A stretch of DNA of 18,832 bases, from assembly GCA_001805885.1 (NCBI GenBank), contig MHHC01000025.1, positions 1 through 18,832 on the forward strand, read 5' to 3'. Made by a program: the position numbers and the translations under genes. The DNA is from Omnitrophica WOR_2 bacterium RIFCSPLOWO2_12_FULL_51_24. GTDB taxonomy: Bacteria; Omnitrophota; Gorgyraeia; Pluralincolimonadales; Pluralincolimonadaceae. This document shows positions 1 to 8,520 of this stretch, one piece after another. Numbering within the stretch: the first letter of the stretch is position 1; each line of letters begins with the position of its first letter. Under the pieces are notes generated by a model. That model had not been told where the DNA came from. It was given only the letters and a program-made list of their open reading frames with translations, and did no database searches.

Positions 1-2
1 AA

Positions 3-266
3 GCGCAGGAATGCTTTCAGCTGATTCTTGATAAATACCCCAAGTCCGCCTGGTGTTCAAATATTGTAAAAGACCTATCGGAATACCCATGGTCAAGCTA
101 TAATCACTACGCAAAAGGCAATCCTGATGATATAATAACCCTAGATCCCTTATATGAGGCATTGGCTAATACCTCTAAAGAAAGAAGAGACGCTTACATT
201 GAATATCTAACCAAGCCAAGGCCGTATGAAGAACTTTTGGATGAGAAGATCGCAACATTAAAATAG
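3..266 (+). CDS. REP-associated tyrosine transposase (RAYT, Y1_Tnp-like), C-terminal part only
   Basis: The frame opening at position 3 runs 87 residues to TAG 264-266; the 5' end lies outside the window. It contains EYPWSSYNHYAKG and then a helical tail rich in charged residues. The YPWSSY signature is typical of the C-terminal part of RAYT proteins, the domesticated IS200/IS605-like HUH nucleases that act on REP hairpins. The catalytic HUH and Tyr residues would be upstream and cannot be checked. The stretch just before the signature (PKSAWCSNIVKDL) fits the family pattern NPxxAGxV poorly, so the gene may be degenerate. A REP-like hairpin follows immediately, as expected for a RAYT with its substrate. 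Family assignment rests on one motif and the tail; whether it is functional is unknown. Confidence 0.6.
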   Translation, partial: AQECFQLILDKYPKSAWCSNIVKDLSEYPWSSYNHYAKGNPDDIITLDPLYEALANTSKERRDAYIEYLTKPRPYEELLDEKIATLK

Positions 267-270
267 CGGA

Positions 271-296
271 GTGTCCCAAAGTGACACGTCCCCAAA
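271..296. repeat. REP-like hairpin downstream of the RAYT fragment
   Basis: GTGTC (271-275) and GACAC (283-287) form a 5-bp inverted repeat with a 7-nt loop, followed by GTCCCC. A related string, TGACCGTCCCC, occurs at about 11028-11038. Short hairpins with a conserved flanking GTCCCC next to a RAYT gene resemble REP elements, but two partial copies are weak support. The GTG start used for the next gene lies inside the right arm. Confidence 0.4.
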
Positions 297-1870
297 TACA
301 AATAAAGCAAATAAACGGCGAAAAGATCCCTTTTACCTCCAGCATAAATTTCAGATTCATCCTCATCTTCACCCTCCTGGTCGCAGTTACCACATTCTTG
401 AGCGGCCTTATCCTTATTTATCAGGGAGAGAGGTCTCTCGAAGACGCGGTGCTCAGCAGGAACCTGACTGCATGCGAGAACGTTCACAATAAGGTCGAAA
501 GTTTCATACAGCAGGCCAAAAATTCCGTCGAACTCATTACCCTCATGCCCGGCGTCAAAGACCTCAATCTCTTCGATATCGACAAGATGATGTGCGAAGC
601 CATCGCAGAGCACGAGATGATTGAGCTTATATCCGTCCTGAACGAGCAGGGGATAGAGATAGCCTCGTGCAAGCCCGCAGATATAAACAGGGATATGTCC
701 GGCCAGGATATCTTCCTCAAGCCCAAGAACAAAAGTTACGTCTCGGAAGTATATTTCTCCGAAGCAAGAATGCCTGAGGTCACGATCGCTTCGCCTATAC
801 TCGATTACGACAATTACGGGAAGAAGGTCGGCGTTCTCGTCATGGCGGTAAAACTCCATAGCCTTTGGCCGGCGCTCGATAATATAAAGATTGGCAAAAA
901 GGGCGAGACCATAGTGACCGATCGTTACGGAAAGATCATATATCATACCGATATAGGCAAGGCCGGGAGCCTGTTTAAGGGCAAGGCCGTGGAACTCGCT
1001 TTGGAGGGTAAGAGAGGGAGCGCGCGTTACGGATCGTTGCTGTGCGCTTATATTCCGCTGCGCGGCATAATCAATGGCGCGGTAATCGTCCAGCAGCCTG
1101 CCGGCGAAGCGCTTTGGGGCGTGACTAAAATGAGGAACCAATCCCTGCTTTTCCTCGGGATAAGCATCATCGCGGCGGTCGCGTTAGGGTTGTTTTTCTC
1201 GAAGGGCATGCTCGCCTCCGTTAATAAACTCCTGATCGGCACGAAGATAGTCGGCGAGGGCGACCTCGACTATAAGATAGATATCATGACCGAAGACGAG
1301 ATCGGCGCGCTCGCGAAGTCATTCAACAAAATGACGGTCGAACTGAAGAAACAACACGGGAGGGCGATAACCGACGAACTCACGCATCTCTATACGCACT
1401 CGTATTTCCTGGAGACGCTAAAGGCCGAGGTTTACAGGTCGAAGAGATACCGGACACCCCTTTCGCTGATGATGCTCGATATTGACCACTTTAAATCCTT
1501 CAATGACGACTACGGCCACCAGACCGGCGATGAGATCCTCGTTAAGATATCCGAAATGCTCAAAGCGAGCCTCAGGGAATCCGATATCGCTGCCAGGTAC
1601 GGCGGCGAGGAACTGGTCGTGCTCGCGGCCGAAACGGATAAGGAGGGCATCTATACCTTCGCCGAGAGGGTAAGGAAGAAGATAGCCGAGGATGTTGAGG
1701 TCGAATATACGGGCAAGAAATTAAAGGTCACGGTCAGTATAGGCGTCGCTACCCTTACCGAAGACGACATAAAAAATGATACATTCACGAACGATTTCTT
1801 AAAACAGGCCGATCTCGCCATGTATCAGGCTAAAGAGAAGGGAAGAAATTGCGTCGTTCAATCCCCTTAA
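281..1870 (+). CDS. Membrane diguanylate cyclase: dCache-like sensor, HAMP, GGDEF
   Basis: This 529-residue protein should condense two GTP into c-di-GMP at the inner membrane. From the N-terminus: TM1 (about 22-47), an extracytoplasmic sensor of about 230 residues resembling a double Cache domain, TM2 (about 287-308), a HAMP linker (about 309-360) and a GGDEF domain (about 361-529). The active-site motif is GGEEL (441-445), so the metal-binding acidic pair is intact and only the final Phe is replaced by Leu. An RxxD inhibitory site (RESD, 432-435) lies exactly five residues upstream, predicting product inhibition. No EAL domain is present. GTG 281 is the only ATG, GTG or TTG between the upstream stop (242-244) and TM1, and it sits inside the REP-like hairpin. 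CGGAG (267-271) could serve as a ribosome binding site. The sensed ligand is unknown. Confidence 0.9.
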   Translation: MTRPQIQIKQINGEKIPFTSSINFRFILIFTLLVAVTTFLSGLILIYQGERSLEDAVLSRNLTACENVHNKVESFIQQAKNSVELITLMPGVKDLNLFDIDKMMCEAIAEHEMIELISVLNEQGIEIASCKPADINRDMSGQDIFLKPKNKSYVSEVYFSEARMPEVTIASPILDYDNYGKKVGVLVMAVKLHSLWPALDNIKIGKKGETIVTDRYGKIIYHTDIGKAGSLFKGKAVELALEGKRGSARYGSLLCAYIPLRGIINGAVIVQQPAGEALWGVTKMRNQSLLFLGISIIAAVALGLFFSKGMLASVNKLLIGTKIVGEGDLDYKIDIMTEDEIGALAKSFNKMTVELKKQHGRAITDELTHLYTHSYFLETLKAEVYRSKRYRTPLSLMMLDIDHFKSFNDDYGHQTGDEILVKISEMLKASLRESDIAARYGGEELVVLAAETDKEGIYTFAERVRKKIAEDVEVEYTGKKLKVTVSIGVATLTEDDIKNDTFTNDFLKQADLAMYQAKEKGRNCVVQSP

Positions 1871-3513
1871 AGCCCCTCACATATTTTCACATTGGTATCA
1901 TAATAATTTTAAGTCTCGCCGTCTATGGCAATTCGCTATATGGCAAATTCCTTTGGGATGATAAGATTCTAATCGAAGATAATGCCTACGTTAAAGATTT
2001 TAACAACATTCCAAAGATTTTCAGTGAAAATATAGGAGGAGGCGCCGCAAGAGAAATTGGTTTTTACCGCCCTTTCTCGATCGTTACCTATACGATTGAT
2101 TATTCACTTTGGGGATTAAATGTTGTAGGTTAGCATCTTTCGAATATAATTTTGCATATCTTAGTAACCCTATCTATCTATTGGCTGGTAAACATCCTCT
2201 TTAACGATAAATTTCTCTCCTTACTTACAGCTGCATTATTCGCTGTCCACCCGATACATACCGAAGCAATATCATATATATCAGGTCGAACGGATCCCTT
2301 AGCTGCATTATTTATGCTTCTATGTTTCATCTTTTATATAAAATATCTTAATTCAAAGGGAATAGCTAAATGCGCCATCGTGTTATTAAGTTATATACTT
2401 GCGCTTTTATCGCGTGAAAATAGCTTGATCTTGCCTATCCTGTTACTCCTATACCACTTTGCTTTCAAGAAGAAATTTAATATCAAAGATTTTTTCCCGG
2501 TATTAGTCATAACTTTTATATATATCCTGTTGAGGCTAGCAGCATTAAAACATGTATTGCCGCAACTATCTCATCCTCCTTTAGTTCAGAGGATATTGGG
2601 GTTTTTCGATGCCATAACCAATTATCTTCGGCTCCTGTTGCTTCCCCTCAATTTGCATATGACATACGAATATAAGTTGTTTAGTTTTGTACATCCTACA
2701 GTTATGCTCGGCGCCATAATATCATTTTCGCTATTAACTTACGCCTTTATAAAAAGAAAAAGCGACACGTTAATCCCTTTTTCCGTTTTTTGGTTTTTCA
2801 TAGCGCTTTTACCGGTATCTAACATTTATCCTCTCAATGCTTATATGGCCGAACATTGGCTTTATCTGCCATCAATCGGTTTTTTTCTTATTTTGGCAAA
2901 AGGATTAAATCCCGCATATAAGTCTAAAGGGTTCCAGGTTATTTTGACCGCGTTTATAATAAGCATATTGGTTTTTTATTCTTTTTTGACAGTTAAACAG
3001 AATAATTATTGGAGAGAACCCATTGCTTTTTATAAAAGGACCTTAATATATGTCCCGCATAGTCTCAGAGTCTATAATAACCTTGGTACTGCATATGCAA
3101 ATATTGGCAAATATAAAGAAGCTGTTGAATCGTTCAAGAAAGCGCTGGAAATTAATCCAAAGGATGCACACGTCCATTTTAACCTTGGTAATGCATATAA
3201 GGCTATTGGCGAACATGAAAAAGCTATCGTCTCATACAAGAAGGCGCTGGAGCTTAGTTCTAGCGATATAAGCACTTATTGCAATCTCGGCAATACATAC
3301 ATCGCAATTGGCCAATACGAAGAAGCTATAAGCTCCTATCAAAAAGCCATAGAAATAAATCCAAAATTTGCAACGGCACATTATAATTTGGCAATGGCGT
3401 ATTATCATGAAAAACGATATGATTTAGCTATTCTGCATTATGAGAGGTCAATTGAACTTGGGGAAAAACCCAATCCTGAATTTTCGAAACTTTTAAAATT
3501 ACACCAGGAATAA
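1849..3513 (+). pseudogene. TMTC-like GT-C glycosyltransferase with C-terminal TPRs, interrupted by an in-frame TAG
   Basis: Two blocks in one frame, 1849-2130 and 2134-3513, are separated by a single TAG at 2131-2133 (codon 95). The sequence around it, LNVVG-stop-HLSNIILHILVTL, reads straight through as expected for the family, where an aromatic residue is usual. The first block has a TM segment and a WDD motif (FLWDDKILIEDN), the acidic pair typical of polyprenol-dependent protein O-mannosyltransferase-like GT-C enzymes. The second block has HPIHTEAISYISGRTDPL, a TMTC hallmark, many TM segments, and four TPRs (about residues 404-540). TTG 1849 overlaps the cyclase by 22 nt and is preceded by GAAGGGAAG. 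The coding is visibly AT-richer than its neighbours, which suggests transfer. The TAG may be a recent nonsense mutation, an assembly error or, less likely, a readthrough site. An internal start at TTG 2152 would lose the WDD motif. Confidence 0.75.
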
Positions 3514-3555
3514 TAACGGCCAGCGCAAGGGGGGAGGACGGCGATTTTGGCTGCC

Positions 3556-3584
3556 TTGACAATTCTGACCCTATGTGGTATACT
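3556..3584 (+). promoter_or_regulatory. Sigma70-type promoter for the cvpA-nif3-dnaG-rpoD operon
   Basis: The -35 hexamer TTGACA (3556-3561) and -10 hexamer TATACT (3579-3584) are separated by exactly 17 nt. TGG (3576-3578) just before the -10 gives an extended -10 (TGn). Transcription should begin near 3591, giving a leader of about 20 nt before the cvpA start. The match is close to ideal and it sits directly upstream of the first gene of the operon. Confidence 0.82.
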
Positions 3585-3610
3585 TGGTAAAAAATTAGGA
3601 GAGAATCAGC

Positions 3611-4132
3611 TTGCCAGAAGTCTTCCACCGTATCAATTGGGTTGACATTCTAGTCGTAATCCTTTTATTTAGAACCAGTTATATTGGAGCACGTACGGGC
3701 CTTTCCGAGGAGATCTTCAGGATAATCGGTGCCTTGCTCGGTCTTTTCTTTTCGATGAAGTATTATTCAGCGCTCGGAAGCCGCATCAACGCAAGTATAG
3801 CCCTGCCTCAGGAACTTATCAACGGCATAACTTTTTTTATACTAATTTTACTGTCTATGCTAAGTATGAAATTAATAAGTCTCGGGCTGACCAAGATAGT
3901 GAAATTGGCTTTCACCGACAAGATCGATAAATGGGGAGGATTTATAGTGGGCCTGTTCCGCGGCACAATGATATTGAGCCTTTTATTCATGCTCTTCGGG
4001 ATAGCCCAGGTCGATTATCTGGTAAAATCTGTCGAGGAACGTTCCCTGACCGGCCCTTATATAAAGCAGATGGCGCCGAACGTATACCAGGTCATCTCAA
4101 GGACCTCTCCGGAAGATATAATAGTAAAATAA
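3611..4132 (+). CDS. cvpA: CvpA family membrane protein
   Basis: A 173-residue protein with about four hydrophobic segments: residues near 10-22, 37-52, 70-92 and 108-130. The opening (NWVDILVVILLF ... ARTGLSEEIFRIIGALLG) and the central KWGGFIVGLFRG are typical of the CvpA family. CvpA was first linked to colicin V production; family members are now tied to envelope homeostasis and stress tolerance, and the biochemical activity is unknown. The TTG start at 3611 is preceded by AGGAGAG (3597-3603) at good spacing. It is the first gene after a strong promoter and lies 14 nt before the NIF3-like gene, so it probably heads the operon with dnaG and rpoD. The name rests on the overall pattern, since the family has few invariant residues. 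Confidence 0.8.
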   Translation: MPEVFHRINWVDILVVILLFRTSYIGARTGLSEEIFRIIGALLGLFFSMKYYSALGSRINASIALPQELINGITFFILILLSMLSMKLISLGLTKIVKLAFTDKIDKWGGFIVGLFRGTMILSLLFMLFGIAQVDYLVKSVEERSLTGPYIKQMAPNVYQVISRTSPEDIIVK

Positions 4133-4146
4133 CATAGGAGGATGAA

Positions 4147-5100
4147 TTGAAGTTATCCAAACTCTACGATTTTGTGGTAAAGGAAGGCATGGCAGCCGAT
4201 CCGCGCGGGAAAGAAGCGATCGCTAAAGCGTTCGCCAGGGTCGGGAAAGAATACGAAGCGCTTAAAGAGAAGGACAGGGAATTTTTTGATAAAGAAAAAC
4301 TGACCAATCCGTACGCCGACACGCGCATATTGAACGGCGACGGCGCAGCCGAGATAAAGAAGGCGCTCGTCGGGGTAGACATGGAAGTAGGCGAGGTGCT
4401 GCTTGCGGACAGGATGAATGCGAAGGGCGATAAGATAGACCTTATAATCGCGCATCACCCCGAAGGGAAGGCGATGGCCAATTTTTATGAGGTCATGAAT
4501 ATGCAGCCGGATATCTGGGGCAAGTTCGGCATTCCCATAAATACTGCCGAAGGGCTTATGAAGGACAGGATAAAGGAAGTCGAGCGGCGCGTCCTGCCCG
4601 GAAACCATACAAGGGCGGTAGACGCCGCGAGACTTATCGGTATCCCGATGATGTGCGTCCATACGCCCGCCGATAATCATGTGGCAGGCTATCTGCAGGA
4701 ACTCTTCGACAGCAAAAAACCCGACACATTAAGCGAAACGGTCGAGATGCTGAGGGAGATACCGGAATATAAGAACGCGGCGAAACGCAACGCCGGACCG
4801 AGGATACTCTTCGGCGAGCCGAAAAACAGGGTGGGAAAGATATTCGTCGACATGACCGGCGGAACAGAAGGGCCGAAGGACATATTCGAGAAACTCGAGG
4901 CCGCGGGTGTTGGCACTATCGTCGCCATGCATCTGGGCGAAGAACATTTCAAGAACGTCCAAAAAGGCCATATCAATGTCGTAATAGCCGGGCACATCTC
5001 GAGCGATACGTTGGGCCTGAACCTTCTTTTCGATAAGGTCGCAAAAGAGGATAAGATCGAGTTTATCGGATGCTCGGGATTCGAAAGGATCAGCCGGTAG
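4147..5100 (+). CDS. NIF3-like metal-binding protein
   Basis: A 317-residue protein that I place in or near the NIF3/DUF34 family, although it is divergent. His-rich motifs match the expected dinuclear metal site: IAHHPEG (His103, His104), HTPADNHV (His172, Asp176, His178), HLGEEHF (His262, Glu265, His267) and a late AGHIS (His283). NIF3 proteins are widespread; some have been linked to GTP cyclohydrolase I-like folds or to metal and cofactor metabolism, but the reaction is not settled. The start is TTG 4147 with AGGAGG at 4137-4142; ATG 4142 would stop after two codons. The helical charged N-terminus (about 1-60) is longer than I expect for NIF3. The stop lies 4 nt before dnaG, so the two are surely co-transcribed. 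The N-terminal extension has no assigned role. Confidence 0.72.
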   Translation: MKLSKLYDFVVKEGMAADPRGKEAIAKAFARVGKEYEALKEKDREFFDKEKLTNPYADTRILNGDGAAEIKKALVGVDMEVGEVLLADRMNAKGDKIDLIIAHHPEGKAMANFYEVMNMQPDIWGKFGIPINTAEGLMKDRIKEVERRVLPGNHTRAVDAARLIGIPMMCVHTPADNHVAGYLQELFDSKKPDTLSETVEMLREIPEYKNAAKRNAGPRILFGEPKNRVGKIFVDMTGGTEGPKDIFEKLEAAGVGTIVAMHLGEEHFKNVQKGHINVVIAGHISSDTLGLNLLFDKVAKEDKIEFIGCSGFERISR

Positions 5101-5104
5101 GGTA

Positions 5105-6928
5105 ATGGCGTTTTCGGAACAGATTTTAGAAGAGATACAGAACAAGGCCGATATAGTCGAGATAATCGGAAGTTATATCCCGCTCAGGCGCGCCGGAAGA
5201 AATTTCAAGGCAAACTGCCCGTTCCATAAAGAGAAAACCCCTTCTTTCATGGTCAGCCCTTCCAAGCAGATATTCCACTGCTTCGGATGCGGGGCAGGAG
5301 GAAACGTCTTCGGTTTCGTGATGAAGATGGAGAATATCGATTTCCCGGAAGCGGTCAGGACCCTCGCGGAAAAGTCAGGCATCGAATTGCCGCATTTTAC
5401 GCGGACCCAGTTCGAGACGAGCGGATACGCGCTCCAGATATATAAGCTGAATGAATTAGCGGCCTCTTTTTATGCCGCGATGCTCTCCGGGACCGAGGCC
5501 GGAAAACGCGCCGCCTCTTACCTTAAAGAACGCGGAATAAGCGATGAGACTATTTCGAAAGCAAAATTGGGGTTTGCTCCGGACGATTGGGACGGCCTGA
5601 TCAATTTCGCGAAGGGCAAGGTCCTTTTCGAAGAAAAGGGCAAGGTCCTCGAAGGGGATAAGGGTGTAGAGGCAGGACTCCTCGAGCGGGCCGGCCTCGT
5701 GCTTCCCCGCGAAGGTGGCGGCCATTATGACAGGTTCCGCAACAAGATAATATTTCCTATTTTCGACATCAAGAACAGGGTCGTGGCGTTCGGCGCGAGG
5801 GTATTGGATAATTCGCTCCCTAAATACATCAATTCCCCGGAGACGGAAGTATACATAAAGAGCAGGCATCTCTACGGGTTTAATTTTTCGCTGCAGGCGG
5901 TCAGGGAAAATGATTTCTGCATAATAGTCGAGGGTTATCTCGATTTCCTGGTCCCTTATCAGAACGGGATAAAGAATATAGCGGCTTCGCTCGGCACGAG
6001 CCTTACTGATTCGCAGGCGAGGTTGATCAAGAGATATACGAAGAACGTCGTGATGCTTTATGACGGCGACTCGGCGGGAGAGGCGGCTTCGCTGCGCGGC
6101 CTTGACATATTCCTGCAGGAGGGGATGCAGGTCAGGGTCGCCACGCTTCCTAAGGGTTTTGACCCGGATTCGTTCGTAAGAAATAAGGGCGCCGGCGAAT
6201 TTGATTCACTGATCTCCGGAGCCGCAGATCTCTTTGATTTTAAACTGGGCGTCCTCGCCTCGAAATATGACGCGAAGAGATCATCGGATAAGGCGAAGAT
6301 CTGTGCCGAGATGCTTCCTACGATCGCTAAGGTAACGGATGCTGTTTTGAAATCCGAATATGTAAAAAGACTTGGCGAGAGGCTTCAGGTAAGCGAGGCC
6401 GCGCTCCTCTCGGAACTTAAGAAAGTAAAGCCGGACCGCGAATATGAGCCTTCCGAAGAATTTTCTTCGTCGGCCGGGACAGGCTCGAGGTCTCCTGCGG
6501 CCATGGCCGAGAAGATAATAATCGGGCTTATGCTTGATGATCCGGAGATGATCCCTCAGGTCAAAGAGAATTTAAAAAGCGAAGATTTCGCGGACGAAGG
6601 GACACGAAAGATCGCCGAGGAGATATTCAGGTCATACGGCGACGGCAGGTCTTTTAAGCCGGCGCAATTGATAAATAAACTTGCCGGGAGCGAACTGACT
6701 GTGCTTATTGCTGAGGCGACGAGCCTCATCGATGATATAAAGGATAGGCCAAAAAACCTGTCGGATTGCATAAAATGGATAAGATGCAATAATGCGAAGT
6801 CGAGGCTTTCTGAATTGCAGAATTTAATAAAGGCCGCGCAGATGATGGGAGACGAGAAGCGGGTCACCCAGCTGGTCTCCGAATACAGCGGTCTGATAAA
6901 ATGCCAACAGGATTTCGCGAGGAGATGA
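5105..6928 (+). CDS. dnaG: DNA primase DnaG
   Basis: The replicative primase, which lays down RNA primers for DNA polymerase III together with the DnaB helicase. At 607 residues it has the normal length. The N-terminal zinc-binding domain shows the CHC2 pattern Cys38, His41, Cys59, Cys62. The Toprim catalytic core carries EGYLD (Glu276) and DGDSAG (Asp320, Asp322), the metal-binding acidic residues. A helical C-terminal region (about 455-600, beginning EKIIIGLMLDD) corresponds to the helicase-interaction domain. ATG 5105 follows the NIF3-like stop by 4 nt with only a weak Shine-Dalgarno, so translational coupling is likely. The stop codon overlaps the start region of rpoD. The pairing with rpoD is the conserved core of the macromolecular-synthesis operon. 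Confidence 0.97.
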   Translation: MAFSEQILEEIQNKADIVEIIGSYIPLRRAGRNFKANCPFHKEKTPSFMVSPSKQIFHCFGCGAGGNVFGFVMKMENIDFPEAVRTLAEKSGIELPHFTRTQFETSGYALQIYKLNELAASFYAAMLSGTEAGKRAASYLKERGISDETISKAKLGFAPDDWDGLINFAKGKVLFEEKGKVLEGDKGVEAGLLERAGLVLPREGGGHYDRFRNKIIFPIFDIKNRVVAFGARVLDNSLPKYINSPETEVYIKSRHLYGFNFSLQAVRENDFCIIVEGYLDFLVPYQNGIKNIAASLGTSLTDSQARLIKRYTKNVVMLYDGDSAGEAASLRGLDIFLQEGMQVRVATLPKGFDPDSFVRNKGAGEFDSLISGAADLFDFKLGVLASKYDAKRSSDKAKICAEMLPTIAKVTDAVLKSEYVKRLGERLQVSEAALLSELKKVKPDREYEPSEEFSSSAGTGSRSPAAMAEKIIIGLMLDDPEMIPQVKENLKSEDFADEGTRKIAEEIFRSYGDGRSFKPAQLINKLAGSELTVLIAEATSLIDDIKDRPKNLSDCIKWIRCNNAKSRLSELQNLIKAAQMMGDEKRVTQLVSEYSGLIKCQQDFARR

Positions 6929-6933
6929 AGGTC

Positions 6934-8520
6934 GTGAAGAAGGCCGACATAAGGAAAAGGATAAAGGGCCTCGAAAAACTTATAGCCCTCGGCAAGGAGA
7001 AAGGGCATCTTACTTTTGAGGAGGTAAATAACCTCCTTCCGGAAGAGGTCACTTCGTCCGAGGATATCGACGAGATCTTCGCCGTCCTCGACAAAGAGAA
7101 GATCGAGATAATCGATTCCGAGGAAGAGAAGGAGCCCAAGGAAGAGGGCCTCGAGGAAGAGGAGGAGAAGGTCCGCAAGCCGGAAGTCGAAGCGGAAGAG
7201 CTTCCCCGCATGGCGCAAATGGAAGACCCGGTCCGCATGTACCTCAAGCAGATGGGGCAGATCTCGCTCTTGACGCGAGAACAGGAATTGGAACTCGCCA
7301 AGAAGATCAAGGAAGCCGAGATGAGGTTCAGGGAGGCCGTCTTCGAATGCCGTTTCTGCAGGAAACAGATACTCCAGCTGGTTAACGAAATCCTGGCCAG
7401 GCAGGTAAACATAGACGAAGTCACTGATATAGATCCTACCGAAAAGATCGAAAGGGTTATCAAGAAGATCCAGCGGCTGATGAAGAGGCTCCGCGGAGCC
7501 AAGAAGACGACGAACCTCGTGCCCCTGTTAAAGGAATTTAAATTCTCGATCTCGGTCGTGGAAGATCTCGCCGCCGGGATGAAATCCCTCCTTTATGAGA
7601 TAGAGAAGATTGACAGGGATATCTTGAGGCTAAGCGGAAAAGGCGCGCGCGGCCAGATATCCGGGCTTAAAGAGAGAAAGCGCGAGATAATAAGGGATTT
7701 CGGCGAGCCGCTTCTCAGGATAAAGGACCGCCTCGCGTATATAAGAAGGCGCGAGAGGCAGTTCGAGAACGCGCAAAAAAAACTGGTCGAGGCAAATTTA
7801 AGGCTTGTCGTATCGATCGCGAAGAAATATACCAACAGGGGCCTCTCGTTCCTCGATCTCATCCAGGAAGGCAACATCGGGCTCATGCGCGCGGTCGACA
7901 AGTTTGAATATGAAAGGGGATACAAATTTTCCACTTACGCGACGTGGTGGATAAGGCAGGCGATAACCCGCGCGATCGCTGACCAGGCCCGCACTATCCG
8001 CATCCCGGTCCATATGACAGAGACGATAAATAAATTGATACGCGTCTCGCGTAATCTGGTGCAGGAGACAGGCCGCGAGCCGTTACCCGAAGAGATAGCC
8101 CACAGCATGAGGATGGCGACCGAGAAAGTCCGCGGTATATTAAAGATAGCGCAGGAGCCGATATCACTGCAGACGCCGGTCGGCGATGAGGGCGATACGC
8201 ATTTCGGAGATTTCATCGAAGACAAGAGAGCGATCTCGCCGGCTAACGCGACCGCATATTCGATGTTGAAAGAGCAGCTCGAGGATGTCCTGACGACGCT
8301 TACGGAAAGGGAGAAGAAGGTCCTGAAGCTCCGTTTCGGGATCGGTGACGGTTGTCCGCGTACCCTCGAAGAGGTCGGCTCGATATTCAATGTCACGCGC
8401 GAAAGGGTAAGGCAGATAGAGGCTAAGGCATTGCGCAAGTTACGTCATCCCATACGTTCCAAGAAATTGAAGACATTTCTCGAGATGGGGCTTGGATTGG
8501 GTGAGGAGAGTGGCACTTAA
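6934..8520 (+). CDS. rpoD: Primary RNA polymerase sigma factor RpoD (sigma-70/sigma-A)
   Basis: About 528 residues. Region 1.1 (about 1-70) is followed by an acidic linker, then region 1.2 (DPVRMYLKQMGQ), a moderately long non-conserved region, and regions 2.1-2.4 (EANLRLVVSIAKKYTNRGLS, DLIQEGNIGLMRAVDKFEY, YATWWIRQAITRAIADQ), which bind core polymerase and the -10 element. Region 3 contains RIPVHMTETINKL. Region 4 contains LTEREKKVLKLRFGIGDG and the helix-turn-helix RTLEEVGSIFNVTRERVRQ that reads the -35. Starts at ATG 6901 or ATG 6925 are possible, but GAGGAG (6919-6924) is ideally placed for GTG 6934, giving MKKADIRKRIKG, so I chose that. All promoters found in this window fit this factor's consensus. 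It is co-transcribed with dnaG. Confidence 0.96.
   Translation: MKKADIRKRIKGLEKLIALGKEKGHLTFEEVNNLLPEEVTSSEDIDEIFAVLDKEKIEIIDSEEEKEPKEEGLEEEEEKVRKPEVEAEELPRMAQMEDPVRMYLKQMGQISLLTREQELELAKKIKEAEMRFREAVFECRFCRKQILQLVNEILARQVNIDEVTDIDPTEKIERVIKKIQRLMKRLRGAKKTTNLVPLLKEFKFSISVVEDLAAGMKSLLYEIEKIDRDILRLSGKGARGQISGLKERKREIIRDFGEPLLRIKDRLAYIRRRERQFENAQKKLVEANLRLVVSIAKKYTNRGLSFLDLIQEGNIGLMRAVDKFEYERGYKFSTYATWWIRQAITRAIADQARTIRIPVHMTETINKLIRVSRNLVQETGREPLPEEIAHSMRMATEKVRGILKIAQEPISLQTPVGDEGDTHFGDFIEDKRAISPANATAYSMLKEQLEDVLTTLTEREKKVLKLRFGIGDGCPRTLEEVGSIFNVTRERVRQIEAKALRKLRHPIRSKKLKTFLEMGLGLGEESGT

Noticed and set aside
194..1141. A 315-residue open frame on the minus strand antisense to the cyclase
   Set aside because: The + strand frame has full dCache-HAMP-GGDEF motifs; the antisense translation shows no recognisable domain and is a shadow of codon bias.
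2131..2133. General recoding of TAG as an amino acid
   Set aside because: TAG ends the NIF3-like, rnhA and rsmH genes at exactly the expected lengths, with the next gene or RNA beginning within 12 nt.
4153..4680. A 175-residue minus-strand frame within the NIF3-like gene
   Set aside because: Overlaps a well-supported operon gene with its own ribosome binding site; no domain pattern in the antisense protein.
6901..6933. An earlier ATG start for rpoD at 6901 or 6925
   Set aside because: GAGGAG at 6919-6924 is too close to ATG 6925 and downstream of 6901, but ideal for GTG 6934, which gives a typical MKKADIRKRIKG start. Not fully excluded.
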